A stretch of DNA of 64,000 nucleotides from positions 62,001 through 126,000 of the forward strand of contig NZ_JAAVSC010000001.1 of the NCBI RefSeq assembly GCF_012641095.1, written 5' to 3'. The notes under the pieces were generated by a model that saw only the letters and a program-made list of their open reading frames with translations, did no database searches and was not told where the DNA came from. This document shows positions 25,013-33,050 of this stretch, piece after piece (the stretch's first letter is position 1; each line of letters begins with the position of its first letter). Source of the stretch: Lactobacillus sp. HBUAS51381 (GTDB lineage Bacteria; Bacillota; Bacilli; Lactobacillales; Lactobacillaceae). The position numbers and the translations under genes are program-made.

Positions 25013-26333
25013 GGTTAACCGGGCGCAACAGTGGCGCCTGTTTATCAGTAATTTTATTGGATTTACCATTATTTTCGTGTTGCTAGGGGTCATCGTGTTT
25101 GTGCTCTTTCGCAGCGCGTTACTGACCAGTACCGATCAGGCGTTACGGGTTGAACGTTCGTCTCGATTGAGCGGGGCACCGGTGGCTAAGAAACCGGTAG
25201 ATCAGGGTAAACAACCCGGAAATCGGGTTCAGGCCAGTCGGGCGATTCATCCGTTTATGACCACCACGTTGATCTTTGATAATGCGGGTAAGATTACCAA
25301 TCGGGCGCAGTTGGGATCGCGTTACGATACCTTGAAGGACATCCGGCTGGATCGGTCTCAGGCCGGGCAGCTACACACGATTCAGGTCGGCGGGAAGTAT
25401 AACTTTCGGACGTTGTTGGTGCGGGTCCCTAAGGGAAACTCGGACAAAATGGTGGCGGGGAAATATCTGCTGATCATGGAAAATATTGATCCGCAGAAGG
25501 CCGCCATGAGTAACTTCACGCGGGTTCTGTTGATTACCATGGGCGTCTTTTGGCTATTGTCCATCCTGATGAGCATTTGGATGTCGCGACTGACCATGCG
25601 GCCAATTCTGAAGTCCTGGGGTCGGCAAACGGAATTTGTTGGTAATGCGGCGCACGAATTGCGGACACCGCTCACTATCATTCAGAACAAATTGGAGCTG
25701 TTACTGACGAAACCTAACGATAAAATCATCGATCAGGCGGAAAATATCGCGATTGCGAACAGCGAGAGTCAGCGCCTACAGAAGTTGACGCAGGATCTCC
25801 TTGCGTTGGCTCGGTCGGATTCCAATACGCTACAGACGAACTTTGAAGTGACGCACGTGGCGGATTTTCTCCAGCGAACAGTGGAACCCTACACGGAGAT
25901 TGCGGCCAGCCAAGGAAAAAAGTTGGTCTTGGCTCCGGTGGGGGACTTTCGGGCAACTCTCGATCAGAACCTGATTCACCAACTGATGAATATCTTAATT
26001 GACAATGCCCTCAAGTATTCTCCACGAGGAAGTACCATTACCATCTCTGCCAAGGTGGTTGGCCGCAAGTGGCAACTGATTGTAGCCGATCAGGGCATTG
26101 GGATTAACGATGCGGATCGTAAACGAATCTTCGACCGATTTTACCGCGTCGACAGTTCGCGAAGTCGTCAGACTGGTGGTAACGGGCTGGGATTGCCGAT
26201 TGCTCACTGGATTGTGAACCTGCATCACGGCGCGATTACCGTCAAAACCAATCAGCCGCAGGGAAGCCAATTCGTGACATCATTGCCGCTCACACCAGCC
26301 ACCGGTTTAAGCGGGCACCACGAGAAGAAGTAG
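25002..26333 (+). CDS. Sensor histidine kinase
   Basis: 443 residues. Two membrane helices (about 18-40 and 170-192) bracket an extracellular sensor domain of about 130 residues. There is no clear HAMP. The phospho-acceptor box is AAHELRTPLTII, followed by N-box NILIDNALKYSP, DQGIGI and GGNGLGLPIAHWIV. The start is ATG 25002 inside the regulator gene, with GGAGG upstream, so the two are translationally coupled. It phosphorylates the upstream response regulator. A terminator follows. Confidence 0.92.
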   Translation: MSNKVNRAQQWRLFISNFIGFTIIFVLLGVIVFVLFRSALLTSTDQALRVERSSRLSGAPVAKKPVDQGKQPGNRVQASRAIHPFMTTTLIFDNAGKITNRAQLGSRYDTLKDIRLDRSQAGQLHTIQVGGKYNFRTLLVRVPKGNSDKMVAGKYLLIMENIDPQKAAMSNFTRVLLITMGVFWLLSILMSIWMSRLTMRPILKSWGRQTEFVGNAAHELRTPLTIIQNKLELLLTKPNDKIIDQAENIAIANSESQRLQKLTQDLLALARSDSNTLQTNFEVTHVADFLQRTVEPYTEIAASQGKKLVLAPVGDFRATLDQNLIHQLMNILIDNALKYSPRGSTITISAKVVGRKWQLIVADQGIGINDADRKRIFDRFYRVDSSRSRQTGGNGLGLPIAHWIVNLHHGAITVKTNQPQGSQFVTSLPLTPATGLSGHHEKK

Positions 26334-26384
26334 CCGATTGCTCGGGATTTCGGAAGAGGGCAACGACTAGCTTAGATGTCACGT

Positions 26385-26410
26385 CGGGACCTCAAGTGGG
26401 GTCCTTTTTG
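26385..26410 (+). terminator. Intrinsic terminator of the two-component operon
   Basis: GGGACC pairs with GGTCC around TCAAGTGG, followed by T5. The following gap to 26634 shows nothing but the ribosome site of the next gene. Confidence 0.75.
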
Positions 26411-26634
26411 GCGTTCATGGGTATACCATTGTGACGAATAGACCTGATCTTGATCTTTGTGATGCGCGAAAATCGCTAACAATATGTTTTGAAGCGGTTC
26501 TTCACCAGAAAACAAAATAAATGTAGACCAATTACGAGTGATTTGCGGCTGGAACTATTTTCATTCAGCAGTTTCTATGGTAAGATTTGTGTCATGAGGA
26601 TACTGCTGTTAAGTGCATAAGGAGCTTTGAATAG

Positions 26635-27600
26635 ATGTTAACCATTCGTGATATTGCGGCCAAGGCGGGCGTTTCGGTCTCCACAGCCTCCCGGGCTTTG
26701 AATAATAATCCGCGGATCAGTGCCGCCACCCGGAAACGAATCCAGGAATTGGCCGCTGCGGAGGGCTATCGGCCCAACTACAATGCTAAAAATTTAACTG
26801 CTGGAGAGGCAAATGCGGTGGGCGTTGTTTTCCCCACCTCCGATCGTAACTCGACGGACAATCCGTTCTATATCGACCTCCTTCGGGGCATCAATACGGA
26901 GCTGATGAAGCGCCAGTACGTCCTGTCGGTGGCCATCAGTAAGACGGCCGATGAGTTGTTGGAAAACGTGAAGGCCATGGTTGCGCAGGGGAAGATTAAG
27001 CGATTCGTCCTGCTGTACGTCCATCAAGACGATCCCGTGGCCGCGTTTTTACGTGAACGGCATCTGCACTTTGTGACGATTGGGGAACCAATCGATGGGC
27101 ACGATGACTACTTTGTCGATAACGATAACCTGGAGGCCGGCATAGGGGGGGCCAGCTTCTTGCTGGATCAATTGGCCGTTAAACACCCCGTCTTTGTCGA
27201 GTCTGGCCACGACTGGGGCTATGAACGGCAACGCCGACAGGGGTATGAACGCGTGGCGGCCAGCTTTAACGTGGAACCCCTGACGTGTAAACTGCGTGAT
27301 CTGGAATATGTTCGGTCCTTTATTCAACATCATCCCGAGATCGATGGCATCATGGCGACCGATGACTTCAACGCCATTGAATTTTACCGGCTCGTTCGTG
27401 AGCGCTACGTCGTGAGTCGGTTCCCGATGGTCAGCTACAACCAGTCATTGCCCGCGGGCCTCACGGATGCCAATCTCCATTCGGTGAATTTATTTCCCGA
27501 GAAGATGGGATCGGCCACGGTCAGTCTGTTGTTTGGCGATCAGCACCAGGCATCGGATGTGTCCGCTAAACAAATCAGAATTCCGTACGAAATTAAATAA
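26635..27600 (+). CDS. malR: LacI/GalR-family repressor of the maltose genes
   Basis: 321 residues. N-terminal LacI helix-turn-helix (TIRDIAAKAGVSVSTASRALNNNPRIS, residues 3-28) and hinge, then a periplasmic-binding-like effector domain (VVFPTSDRNSTDNPFYIDLLRGI, DGIMATDDFNAIEFYRL). It sits directly before the maltose transporter and maltose phosphorylase, with an operator-like palindrome in the gap. This supports a MalR role; the exact effector is inference. Confidence 0.85.
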   Translation: MLTIRDIAAKAGVSVSTASRALNNNPRISAATRKRIQELAAAEGYRPNYNAKNLTAGEANAVGVVFPTSDRNSTDNPFYIDLLRGINTELMKRQYVLSVAISKTADELLENVKAMVAQGKIKRFVLLYVHQDDPVAAFLRERHLHFVTIGEPIDGHDDYFVDNDNLEAGIGGASFLLDQLAVKHPVFVESGHDWGYERQRRQGYERVAASFNVEPLTCKLRDLEYVRSFIQHHPEIDGIMATDDFNAIEFYRLVRERYVVSRFPMVSYNQSLPAGLTDANLHSVNLFPEKMGSATVSLLFGDQHQASDVSAKQIRIPYEIK

Positions 27601-27686
27601 AAAATTGTGGTCCGGCCAGGGGAAAGCAAATCCCACAGCCGGGCCTTTTTGAACTGTCAGGTGTGAAAACGTGCACAAAGAAACTT

Positions 27687-27726
27687 TTGCGCAAACGGTT
27701 GCATTTTTATGTAAGCGGTGCCATAA
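27687..27726 (+). promoter_or_regulatory. Promoter with LacI-type operator for the maltose transporter
   Basis: TTGCGCAAACGGTTGCA (27687-27703) is a near-palindrome of the MalR/CcpA class. It covers the -35-like TTGCAT (27699-27704), 16 bp from CATAAT (27721-27726). Repression by the adjacent LacI-family protein, CcpA or both is expected. Confidence 0.6.
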
Positions 27727-27793
27727 TGATTCCACGAAGCAAGTTATCACTTAGCAATTATTTAAGCAATAAAGCCTGAGGAGGTTTTGGATT

Positions 27794-29158
27794 ATGGCAG
27801 ATGAAACACTTTCAGCCGCGGCTGCCCAGAAAAAGAATGGGTTACCAACACTACCGGCCAGTACCATTTGGATGATCAACTTTGGTTTCCTAGGGGTACA
27901 AACGGCCTTCACACTACAGAGTTCTCAAATGAGCCGGATTTTCCAGACGATTGGGGCCGATCCGAACAGTCTAGGGTGGTTTTTCATTTTACCTCCATTG
28001 GCTGGTCTGATTGTGCAACCGATTGTCGGTTACTATTCCGATAGAACCTGGGCGCCTAAATTAGGCGGTCGGCGGTTGCCTTACCTGTTGTTAGGAACAA
28101 TCGTGGCCGTCATCGTCATGTGTCTGTTACCGAACTCCGGGAGCATGGGCTTTGGTTACGCCTCACTCGCCGCCTTACTCTTTGGGGCCTTGACCGTGGC
28201 GTTCTTGGACCTCTCTTCTAACATCGCCATGCAACCCTTCAAGATGATGGTTGGGGATATGGTTAACGATGATCAAAAGAGTTATGCCTATGGGATTCAA
28301 AGTTTCTTGTCTAACACCGGGGCGGTTTTAGCCGCCGTCTTGCCTTTCTTGTTTGCCGCCATTGGGATTGCCAACACGGCTACCAAGGGGGTTGTGCCTT
28401 CAACAGTTAAGGTTGCTTTCTATGTGGGGGCTATCCTGTTAGTCATCACAAGTTTGTTTACGATCTTCCGCGTTAAGGAATACGATCCAGATACTTATGC
28501 AAGATATCATGGGATTTCCAAGGAAGATAATGCGCAAGGCGGGAATTGGTGGACGTTACTGAAGTCCGCACCCAAGGTTTTCTGGACCGTTACCTTAGTT
28601 CAATTCTTCTGCTGGGTGGCCTTCCAATACCTCTGGACTTATTCCGCGGGGGCCATTGCCTCAAACGTTTGGCACACGACCAACGCCGCTTCAGCCGGCT
28701 ACCAAGCCGCTGGGAACTGGTACGGGGTCTTAGCCGCCGTTCAATCCATTGCCGCTGTGGTATGGTCATACGTCTTGGCTAAGCTGCCAAACAGTATCCA
28801 CAAGTTGGGTTATGCCGGTAGTTTAGGCTTAGGTGCCATCGGGTTCATTTCCGTCTTCTTCGTTCACAACCAATACACGTTGATTGTCTCCTTCATCTTA
28901 GTGGGGATTGCCTGGGCTGCGATGAACACGTACCCATTAACGATGGTTACCAACGCCTTATCCGGTGCGCACATGGGGACTTACCTGGGTCTGTTCAACG
29001 GTTCCATCTGTTTACCACAGATTGTGGCCTCACTGGCTAGCTTCGCACTCTTCCCATTATTGGGTGGTGCCCAAGCCAACATGTTCTTATTAGCCGGCAT
29101 TATCATGGCTATCGGGGCATTATCCGTTGGATTCATCAAGGAAACGTACAAGGCTTAG
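27794..29158 (+). CDS. malT: Maltose/sugar:H+ symporter (MFS, SLC45-like)
   Basis: 454 residues with 12 membrane helices. It resembles the sucrose/maltose proton symporter group of the major facilitator family: QTAFTLQSSQMSRIFQTIGAD, VGYYSDRTW, GGRRLPYLLLG and FLDLSSNIAMQPFKMMVGDMV. It imports disaccharide with protons. It lies between malR and the maltose phosphorylase gene, which makes maltose the likely substrate. GAGGAGG precedes the ATG. Confidence 0.88.
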   Translation: MADETLSAAAAQKKNGLPTLPASTIWMINFGFLGVQTAFTLQSSQMSRIFQTIGADPNSLGWFFILPPLAGLIVQPIVGYYSDRTWAPKLGGRRLPYLLLGTIVAVIVMCLLPNSGSMGFGYASLAALLFGALTVAFLDLSSNIAMQPFKMMVGDMVNDDQKSYAYGIQSFLSNTGAVLAAVLPFLFAAIGIANTATKGVVPSTVKVAFYVGAILLVITSLFTIFRVKEYDPDTYARYHGISKEDNAQGGNWWTLLKSAPKVFWTVTLVQFFCWVAFQYLWTYSAGAIASNVWHTTNAASAGYQAAGNWYGVLAAVQSIAAVVWSYVLAKLPNSIHKLGYAGSLGLGAIGFISVFFVHNQYTLIVSFILVGIAWAAMNTYPLTMVTNALSGAHMGTYLGLFNGSICLPQIVASLASFALFPLLGGAQANMFLLAGIIMAIGALSVGFIKETYKA

Positions 29159-29263
29159 TTTAGAAAATACAGCGAATAAGCCGTAAAAATAAGGATTGCT
29201 GGCCGCTAGTCGGTGATCGATGATTGACGCAAGACGATTAAACAAAAAAGGAGAAATTACACC

Positions 29264-31525
29264 ATGAAACGAATTTTTGAGGTACAGCCTTGGAACGTCA
29301 TTACCCATACTTTTGACCCCAAAGACAAGCGCCTACAGGAATCCATGACCAGTATGGCTAATGGTTATATGGGGATGCGCGGTGACTTTGAAGAAGGTTA
29401 CAGCGGTGACTCCCTGCAAGGCATCTACTTGGGTGGTGTCTGGTATCCAGATAAGACCCGGGTCGGCTGGTGGAAGAACGGTTACCCCAAGTACTTCGGT
29501 AAGGTGGTTAATGCCGTCAACTTTATCAAGATTCCCATTGAAATGGACGGGACGCCGGTGGATTTGGCCAAGGACAAGGTCAGTGACTTTACCCTCGACC
29601 TCGATATGCACCGGTCCGTGTTGACGCGGTCCTTTACGGTCGAACGCGGTGATACCCGGGTCGCCTTGACCTTCGAACGGTTCTTGAGTGTTAGCCAACA
29701 AGAACTTTCCGTTCAAAAGGTGACGGTGAAGAACGTGGGGACCAACAGTGTGGCGATCACGTTGAAGCCTAGCATCGATGCCGATGTGATGAACGAAGAG
29801 GCCAACTATGACGAACGCTTCTGGGACGTCCTCGCCACCGACCAACAAGCCGATCGCGGCAGTGTTATCGCTAAGACGACGCCCAATCCATTTGGCACAC
29901 CGCGGTTCACGTCCGGCATGGAAATGCGGATGGTCACGGACCTCAACAACGTGGCCGTGACGCAGCCCAACGACAAGGAAGTCATGACGGCTTACACGGG
30001 CAATCTGGCTCCGGAAGCTTCAGCAGAATTAGAAAAGCGCGTGATCGTGGTCACCTCTAGAGACTACGACACGCAAGAAAAATTGACTCAGGCGATGCAC
30101 AGCTTGAGCGATCGCGTGGCCGGTGAAAGCTATGCCGATCTCCTCGCTGCCCACACCAAGATCTGGGCCGATCGTTGGGAAAAGTCCGACGTGCAAATCG
30201 CCGGCGATGACGAGTCGCAACAGGGGATTCGCTTCAACTTGTTCCAACTGTTCTCCACCTACTATGGTGAAGATTCTCGTCTGAACATTGGACCTAAAGG
30301 CTTTACCGGTGAAAAATACGGTGGTGCCACCTACTGGGATACCGAGGCCTTCGCCGTTCCCGTTTACTTGGGGATCACGAATCCCGAGGTCACCCGCAAT
30401 CTCCTGATGTACCGCTACAAGCAATTGGACGGGGCCTACGTCAACGCCCAAGAACAAGGCTTGAAGGGTGCACTGTTCCCAATGGTGACATTCGACGGGA
30501 TCGAATGCCACAACGAATGGGAAATTACGTTTGAGGAAATTCACCGGAATGGTGACATTGCCTTTGCCATCTACAACTACACCCGTTACACCGGCGACAC
30601 CTCCTACGTCCTGCATGAGGGCGCCAAGGTACTCTCCGAGATTTCACGATTCTGGGCCGATCGCGTGCACTTTAGCAAGCGCAACAACCAGTACATGATC
30701 CATGGGGTTACCGGTGCGGATGAATACGAAAACAACGTTGATAACAACTGGGATACCAACCTCCTGGCACAATGGACATTGAAATACACGTTGGAAATCT
30801 TGGGACAAGTGGACGCCGCAACGGCTAAGAAACTGGACATCAACATTTCCGACGAAGAAAAGACCAAGTGGCAAGATATCGTCGACCGGATGTACCTGCC
30901 TTACGACAAGGACCTGAACATCTTCGTTCAACACGATGGGTTCCTCGACAAGGACATCGAACCAGTCAGTGCGATTCCTGCCGACCAACGGCCAATCAAC
31001 CAACACTGGTCATGGGATAAGATCTTGCGGTCGCCTTACATCAAGCAAGGGGATGTCCTGCAAGGAATCTGGGACTTCATCGATGACTTCACACCGGAAC
31101 AAAAGAAGGCCAACTTCGACTTTTACGAACCACTGACGGTGCACGAGTCCAGCCTGTCACCGGCCATTCACGCGGTGCTGGCCGCCGACTTGGGCTACGA
31201 AGACAAGGCGGTTGAACTGTACTCCCGGACGGCCCGGTTGGATCTGGACAACTACAACAATGACACCACGGATGGTCTGCACATCACGGCCATGACCGGT
31301 GGTTGGATTGCGGTGGTTCAAGGGTTCGCTGGCATGCGGGTTCGCAATGGTCAACTGCACTTTGCGCCATTCCTGCCGAAGACGTGGACGAGTTATGCTT
31401 TCCGGCAAGTCTTCCGCGGTAGCCTGATCGAAGTCACGGTCGATGCTGACGGCACGCACTTCAAGTTAATGAGTGGCAAGCCGTTGACGATTGACGTCGC
31501 GGGCAAGCCCGTTGAAGTGAAATAA
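29264..31525 (+). CDS. mapA: Maltose phosphorylase (GH65)
   Basis: 753 residues, matching the L. brevis enzyme (about 754). It splits maltose with inorganic phosphate into beta-glucose 1-phosphate and glucose in the cytoplasm. The catalytic Glu is in GVTGADEYENNVDNNWDTN; phosphate-site and barrel segments YWDTEAF, HEWEITFEEIHRNGD and HESSLSPAIHA are also visible. AAAGGAG precedes ATG 29264. The usual beta-phosphoglucomutase partner is absent here; aldose epimerase is 3.6 kb away. Codon use looks highly optimised, consistent with strong expression. Confidence 0.96.
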   Translation: MKRIFEVQPWNVITHTFDPKDKRLQESMTSMANGYMGMRGDFEEGYSGDSLQGIYLGGVWYPDKTRVGWWKNGYPKYFGKVVNAVNFIKIPIEMDGTPVDLAKDKVSDFTLDLDMHRSVLTRSFTVERGDTRVALTFERFLSVSQQELSVQKVTVKNVGTNSVAITLKPSIDADVMNEEANYDERFWDVLATDQQADRGSVIAKTTPNPFGTPRFTSGMEMRMVTDLNNVAVTQPNDKEVMTAYTGNLAPEASAELEKRVIVVTSRDYDTQEKLTQAMHSLSDRVAGESYADLLAAHTKIWADRWEKSDVQIAGDDESQQGIRFNLFQLFSTYYGEDSRLNIGPKGFTGEKYGGATYWDTEAFAVPVYLGITNPEVTRNLLMYRYKQLDGAYVNAQEQGLKGALFPMVTFDGIECHNEWEITFEEIHRNGDIAFAIYNYTRYTGDTSYVLHEGAKVLSEISRFWADRVHFSKRNNQYMIHGVTGADEYENNVDNNWDTNLLAQWTLKYTLEILGQVDAATAKKLDINISDEEKTKWQDIVDRMYLPYDKDLNIFVQHDGFLDKDIEPVSAIPADQRPINQHWSWDKILRSPYIKQGDVLQGIWDFIDDFTPEQKKANFDFYEPLTVHESSLSPAIHAVLAADLGYEDKAVELYSRTARLDLDNYNNDTTDGLHITAMTGGWIAVVQGFAGMRVRNGQLHFAPFLPKTWTSYAFRQVFRGSLIEVTVDADGTHFKLMSGKPLTIDVAGKPVEVK

Positions 31526-31661
31526 TCGTCAATCACACCCGACTCCCTTTGCGCGGCGTGTGACTGGCTTGACTAGGGCCAAGATCGACACGGTTTGAGA
31601 ATCCCCCCTCAATTCTCGAATCGGCAACAGGTTTCACCAAGAATCATCTCAGTGTTAACTC

Positions 31662-31708
31662 AAAAACACCATCTCCACGGCGCTTATGCCGAGAGATGGT
31701 GTTTTTTG
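31662..31708. terminator. Strong terminator, both strands
   Basis: AAAACACCATCTC and GAGATGGTGTTTT form the outer stem, with an inner CGGC/GCCG hairpin and T-runs on both strands. It serves mapA and probably the convergent hypothetical gene. Confidence 0.88.
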
Positions 31709-31785
31709 GACTGTGTTGAGATGTCGCCTTCGATTGCCAGAGATTGGCGAGCGGCAAGACGACTGAAACCGAAAGAAAGTGCAGC

Positions 31786-32223
31786 TTAAAAGTCCTGCGG
31801 TAGGTTTTTCTGCTGATGGGCCTTGGCCTGGGTCAACGGGGCGTTGTCCTGCCAGAAGGTGAGCCATTCGCCAGTCGTGGTGAGGCTTTCCAGTTCCAGT
31901 TGATTGGCAACCAGCAACTCCTGTTCCAGCCGGGACTTGAAGGTGGTGATGAGGGTCTGAATCGTCTGTAAATTCTGAGCAAGGTCGTTGCCATCCAGTG
32001 CGGCCATTTGGTCGTGAAAGTCGTGGCGCATGGCGTCTTCAATGGCCCGTAGCCGGCGTTCGTTTTGTCGGGATAACTTGGGTTGGTTGTTGGTGTCGAA
32101 AGCCATAGCGGGGCTGACACCCACGAATTGGGCGTTAATCTTGGGGGTATCGATGCCATAGGGTGTTTGGCTACCGTTGCCAAAGACATCGAATTCTCGA
32201 ATAACGGTTAAGACTGTGGTCAT
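31786..32223 (-). CDS. Hypothetical protein, 145 residues
   Basis: A soluble protein with an N-terminal part (FDVFGNGSQTPYGIDTPKINAQFVGVSPAMAF) and a helical, Gln/Leu-rich C-terminal half that may form a coiled coil (residues 60-130). No signal, membrane helix or Cys is present. I do not recognise it. The start at 32223 has AAGGAGC upstream; the longer frame to 32250 runs through that site. It lies 114 bp downstream of rpsN on the same strand and may be read from the same zinc-responsive promoter. Confidence 0.65.
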   Translation of the reverse strand: MTTVLTVIREFDVFGNGSQTPYGIDTPKINAQFVGVSPAMAFDTNNQPKLSRQNERRLRAIEDAMRHDFHDQMAALDGNDLAQNLQTIQTLITTFKSRLEQELLVANQLELESLTTTGEWLTFWQDNAPLTQAKAHQQKNLPQDF

Positions 32224-32337
32224 ATTAGAAAAGCTCCTTTTGTGAGGCATAATGGTCTTAGTTTAGAGCAAAGAAAAATCCACGTCAAACCCGCTGTAAT
32301 GCGGATGCCGTGGATAACTAAAACAATTTATGGGTGT

Positions 32338-32607
32338 TTACCAGCTAGCCTTGCGCACGCCGGGAATCTTTCCCTCGTGGGCGAGTTGACGGAAGTTCAG
32401 CCGGGATAGGCCAAATTTGCGCATGTAAGCGTGTGGCCGGCCGTCGAGGTGGTCGCGGTGGTGAATCCGAACCGGGGAAGCATTCCGTGGTAATAGCGCT
32501 AGTGCGGCGTAGTCGCCAGCTGCCTTGAGTTCTGCGCGTTGATCGGCGTACTTTGCAACGGTTGCTTCAATCCGTTTTTCTTTAGCAATTTTTGACTTTT
32601 TAGCCAT
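32338..32607 (-). CDS. rpsN: 30S ribosomal protein S14, zinc-independent form
   Basis: 89 residues, the length of the Cys-less S14 paralogue; the zinc form is about 61 residues with CxxC pairs. [14 protein letters not shown] opens it, and [50 protein letters not shown]-like S14 signature segments close it. It replaces the zinc-binding S14 under zinc shortage. It stands outside a ribosomal operon, and a Zur-like box lies just upstream. Confidence 0.95.
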   Translation of the reverse strand: MAKKSKIAKEKRIEATVAKYADQRAELKAAGDYAALALLPRNASPVRIHHRDHLDGRPHAYMRKFGLSRLNFRQLAHEGKIPGVRKASW

Positions 32608-32636
32608 GAATAAATGAATCTCCTTTTATCTAGATA

Positions 32637-32686
32637 GTAATGATTACGTTCTAACCAGAATACCATTCACGTTAGTCACTTGTCAA
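32637..32686 (-). promoter_or_regulatory. rpsN promoter with Zur-like box
   Basis: On the minus strand, TTGACA (32686-32681) and TATTCT (32662-32657) are 18 bp apart. Just downstream lies GTAATCATTAC (32647-32637), a perfect match to the core of the Firmicutes Zur box (GTAATNATTAC). Confidence 0.7.
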
Positions 32687-32966
32687 CGATTTCGCTCGCT
32701 ATCGGTTATGGGGATGGTGGAAGACGTTAATCGGGAGGTGGCCTATCGGAGTTAGTGGAGATTGAGCGGAAAAAGACGATCGTTAATCACCGTGAAGGTA
32801 TTGGACGTTCTCTAATAATTAAATGAATTTACCAACGATTAAATCTGGCTAGTTGTGGCTTGTGTTCGATGACCTAAAACTAGGGTAATCCGCGTTATAT
32901 CAAGAAACTTGAGCCGAGAGATTAACGAGATAGTTAATTAAGACCAGTCAATAGTCAAGTATCAAC

Positions 32967-32996
32967 ATTGTAACAATTTTGCGATGTTGTTACAAT
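32967..32996 (+). promoter_or_regulatory. Promoter covered by a perfect 10-bp inverted repeat
   Basis: ATTGTAACAA (32967-32976) and TTGTTACAAT (32987-32996) are perfect inverted repeats with a 10-bp spacer. Inside them TTGTAA (32968-32973) and TACAAT (32991-32996) are spaced 17 bp apart as -35 and -10. A dimeric repressor binding here would block the promoter of the surface protein gene. Confidence 0.6.
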
Positions 32997-33050
32997 ATAA
33001 ATAAGCTCATGGCTAAAGGCTATGTTTAACTTCATTAGTTGGGGGAGTTC

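Noticed and set aside
29333-30616. Minus-strand open frames of 171 and 195 codons opposite maltose phosphorylase
   Set aside because: They are caused by the strongly biased codon use of mapA, which removes stops on the other strand. No start signals or family resemblance were seen.
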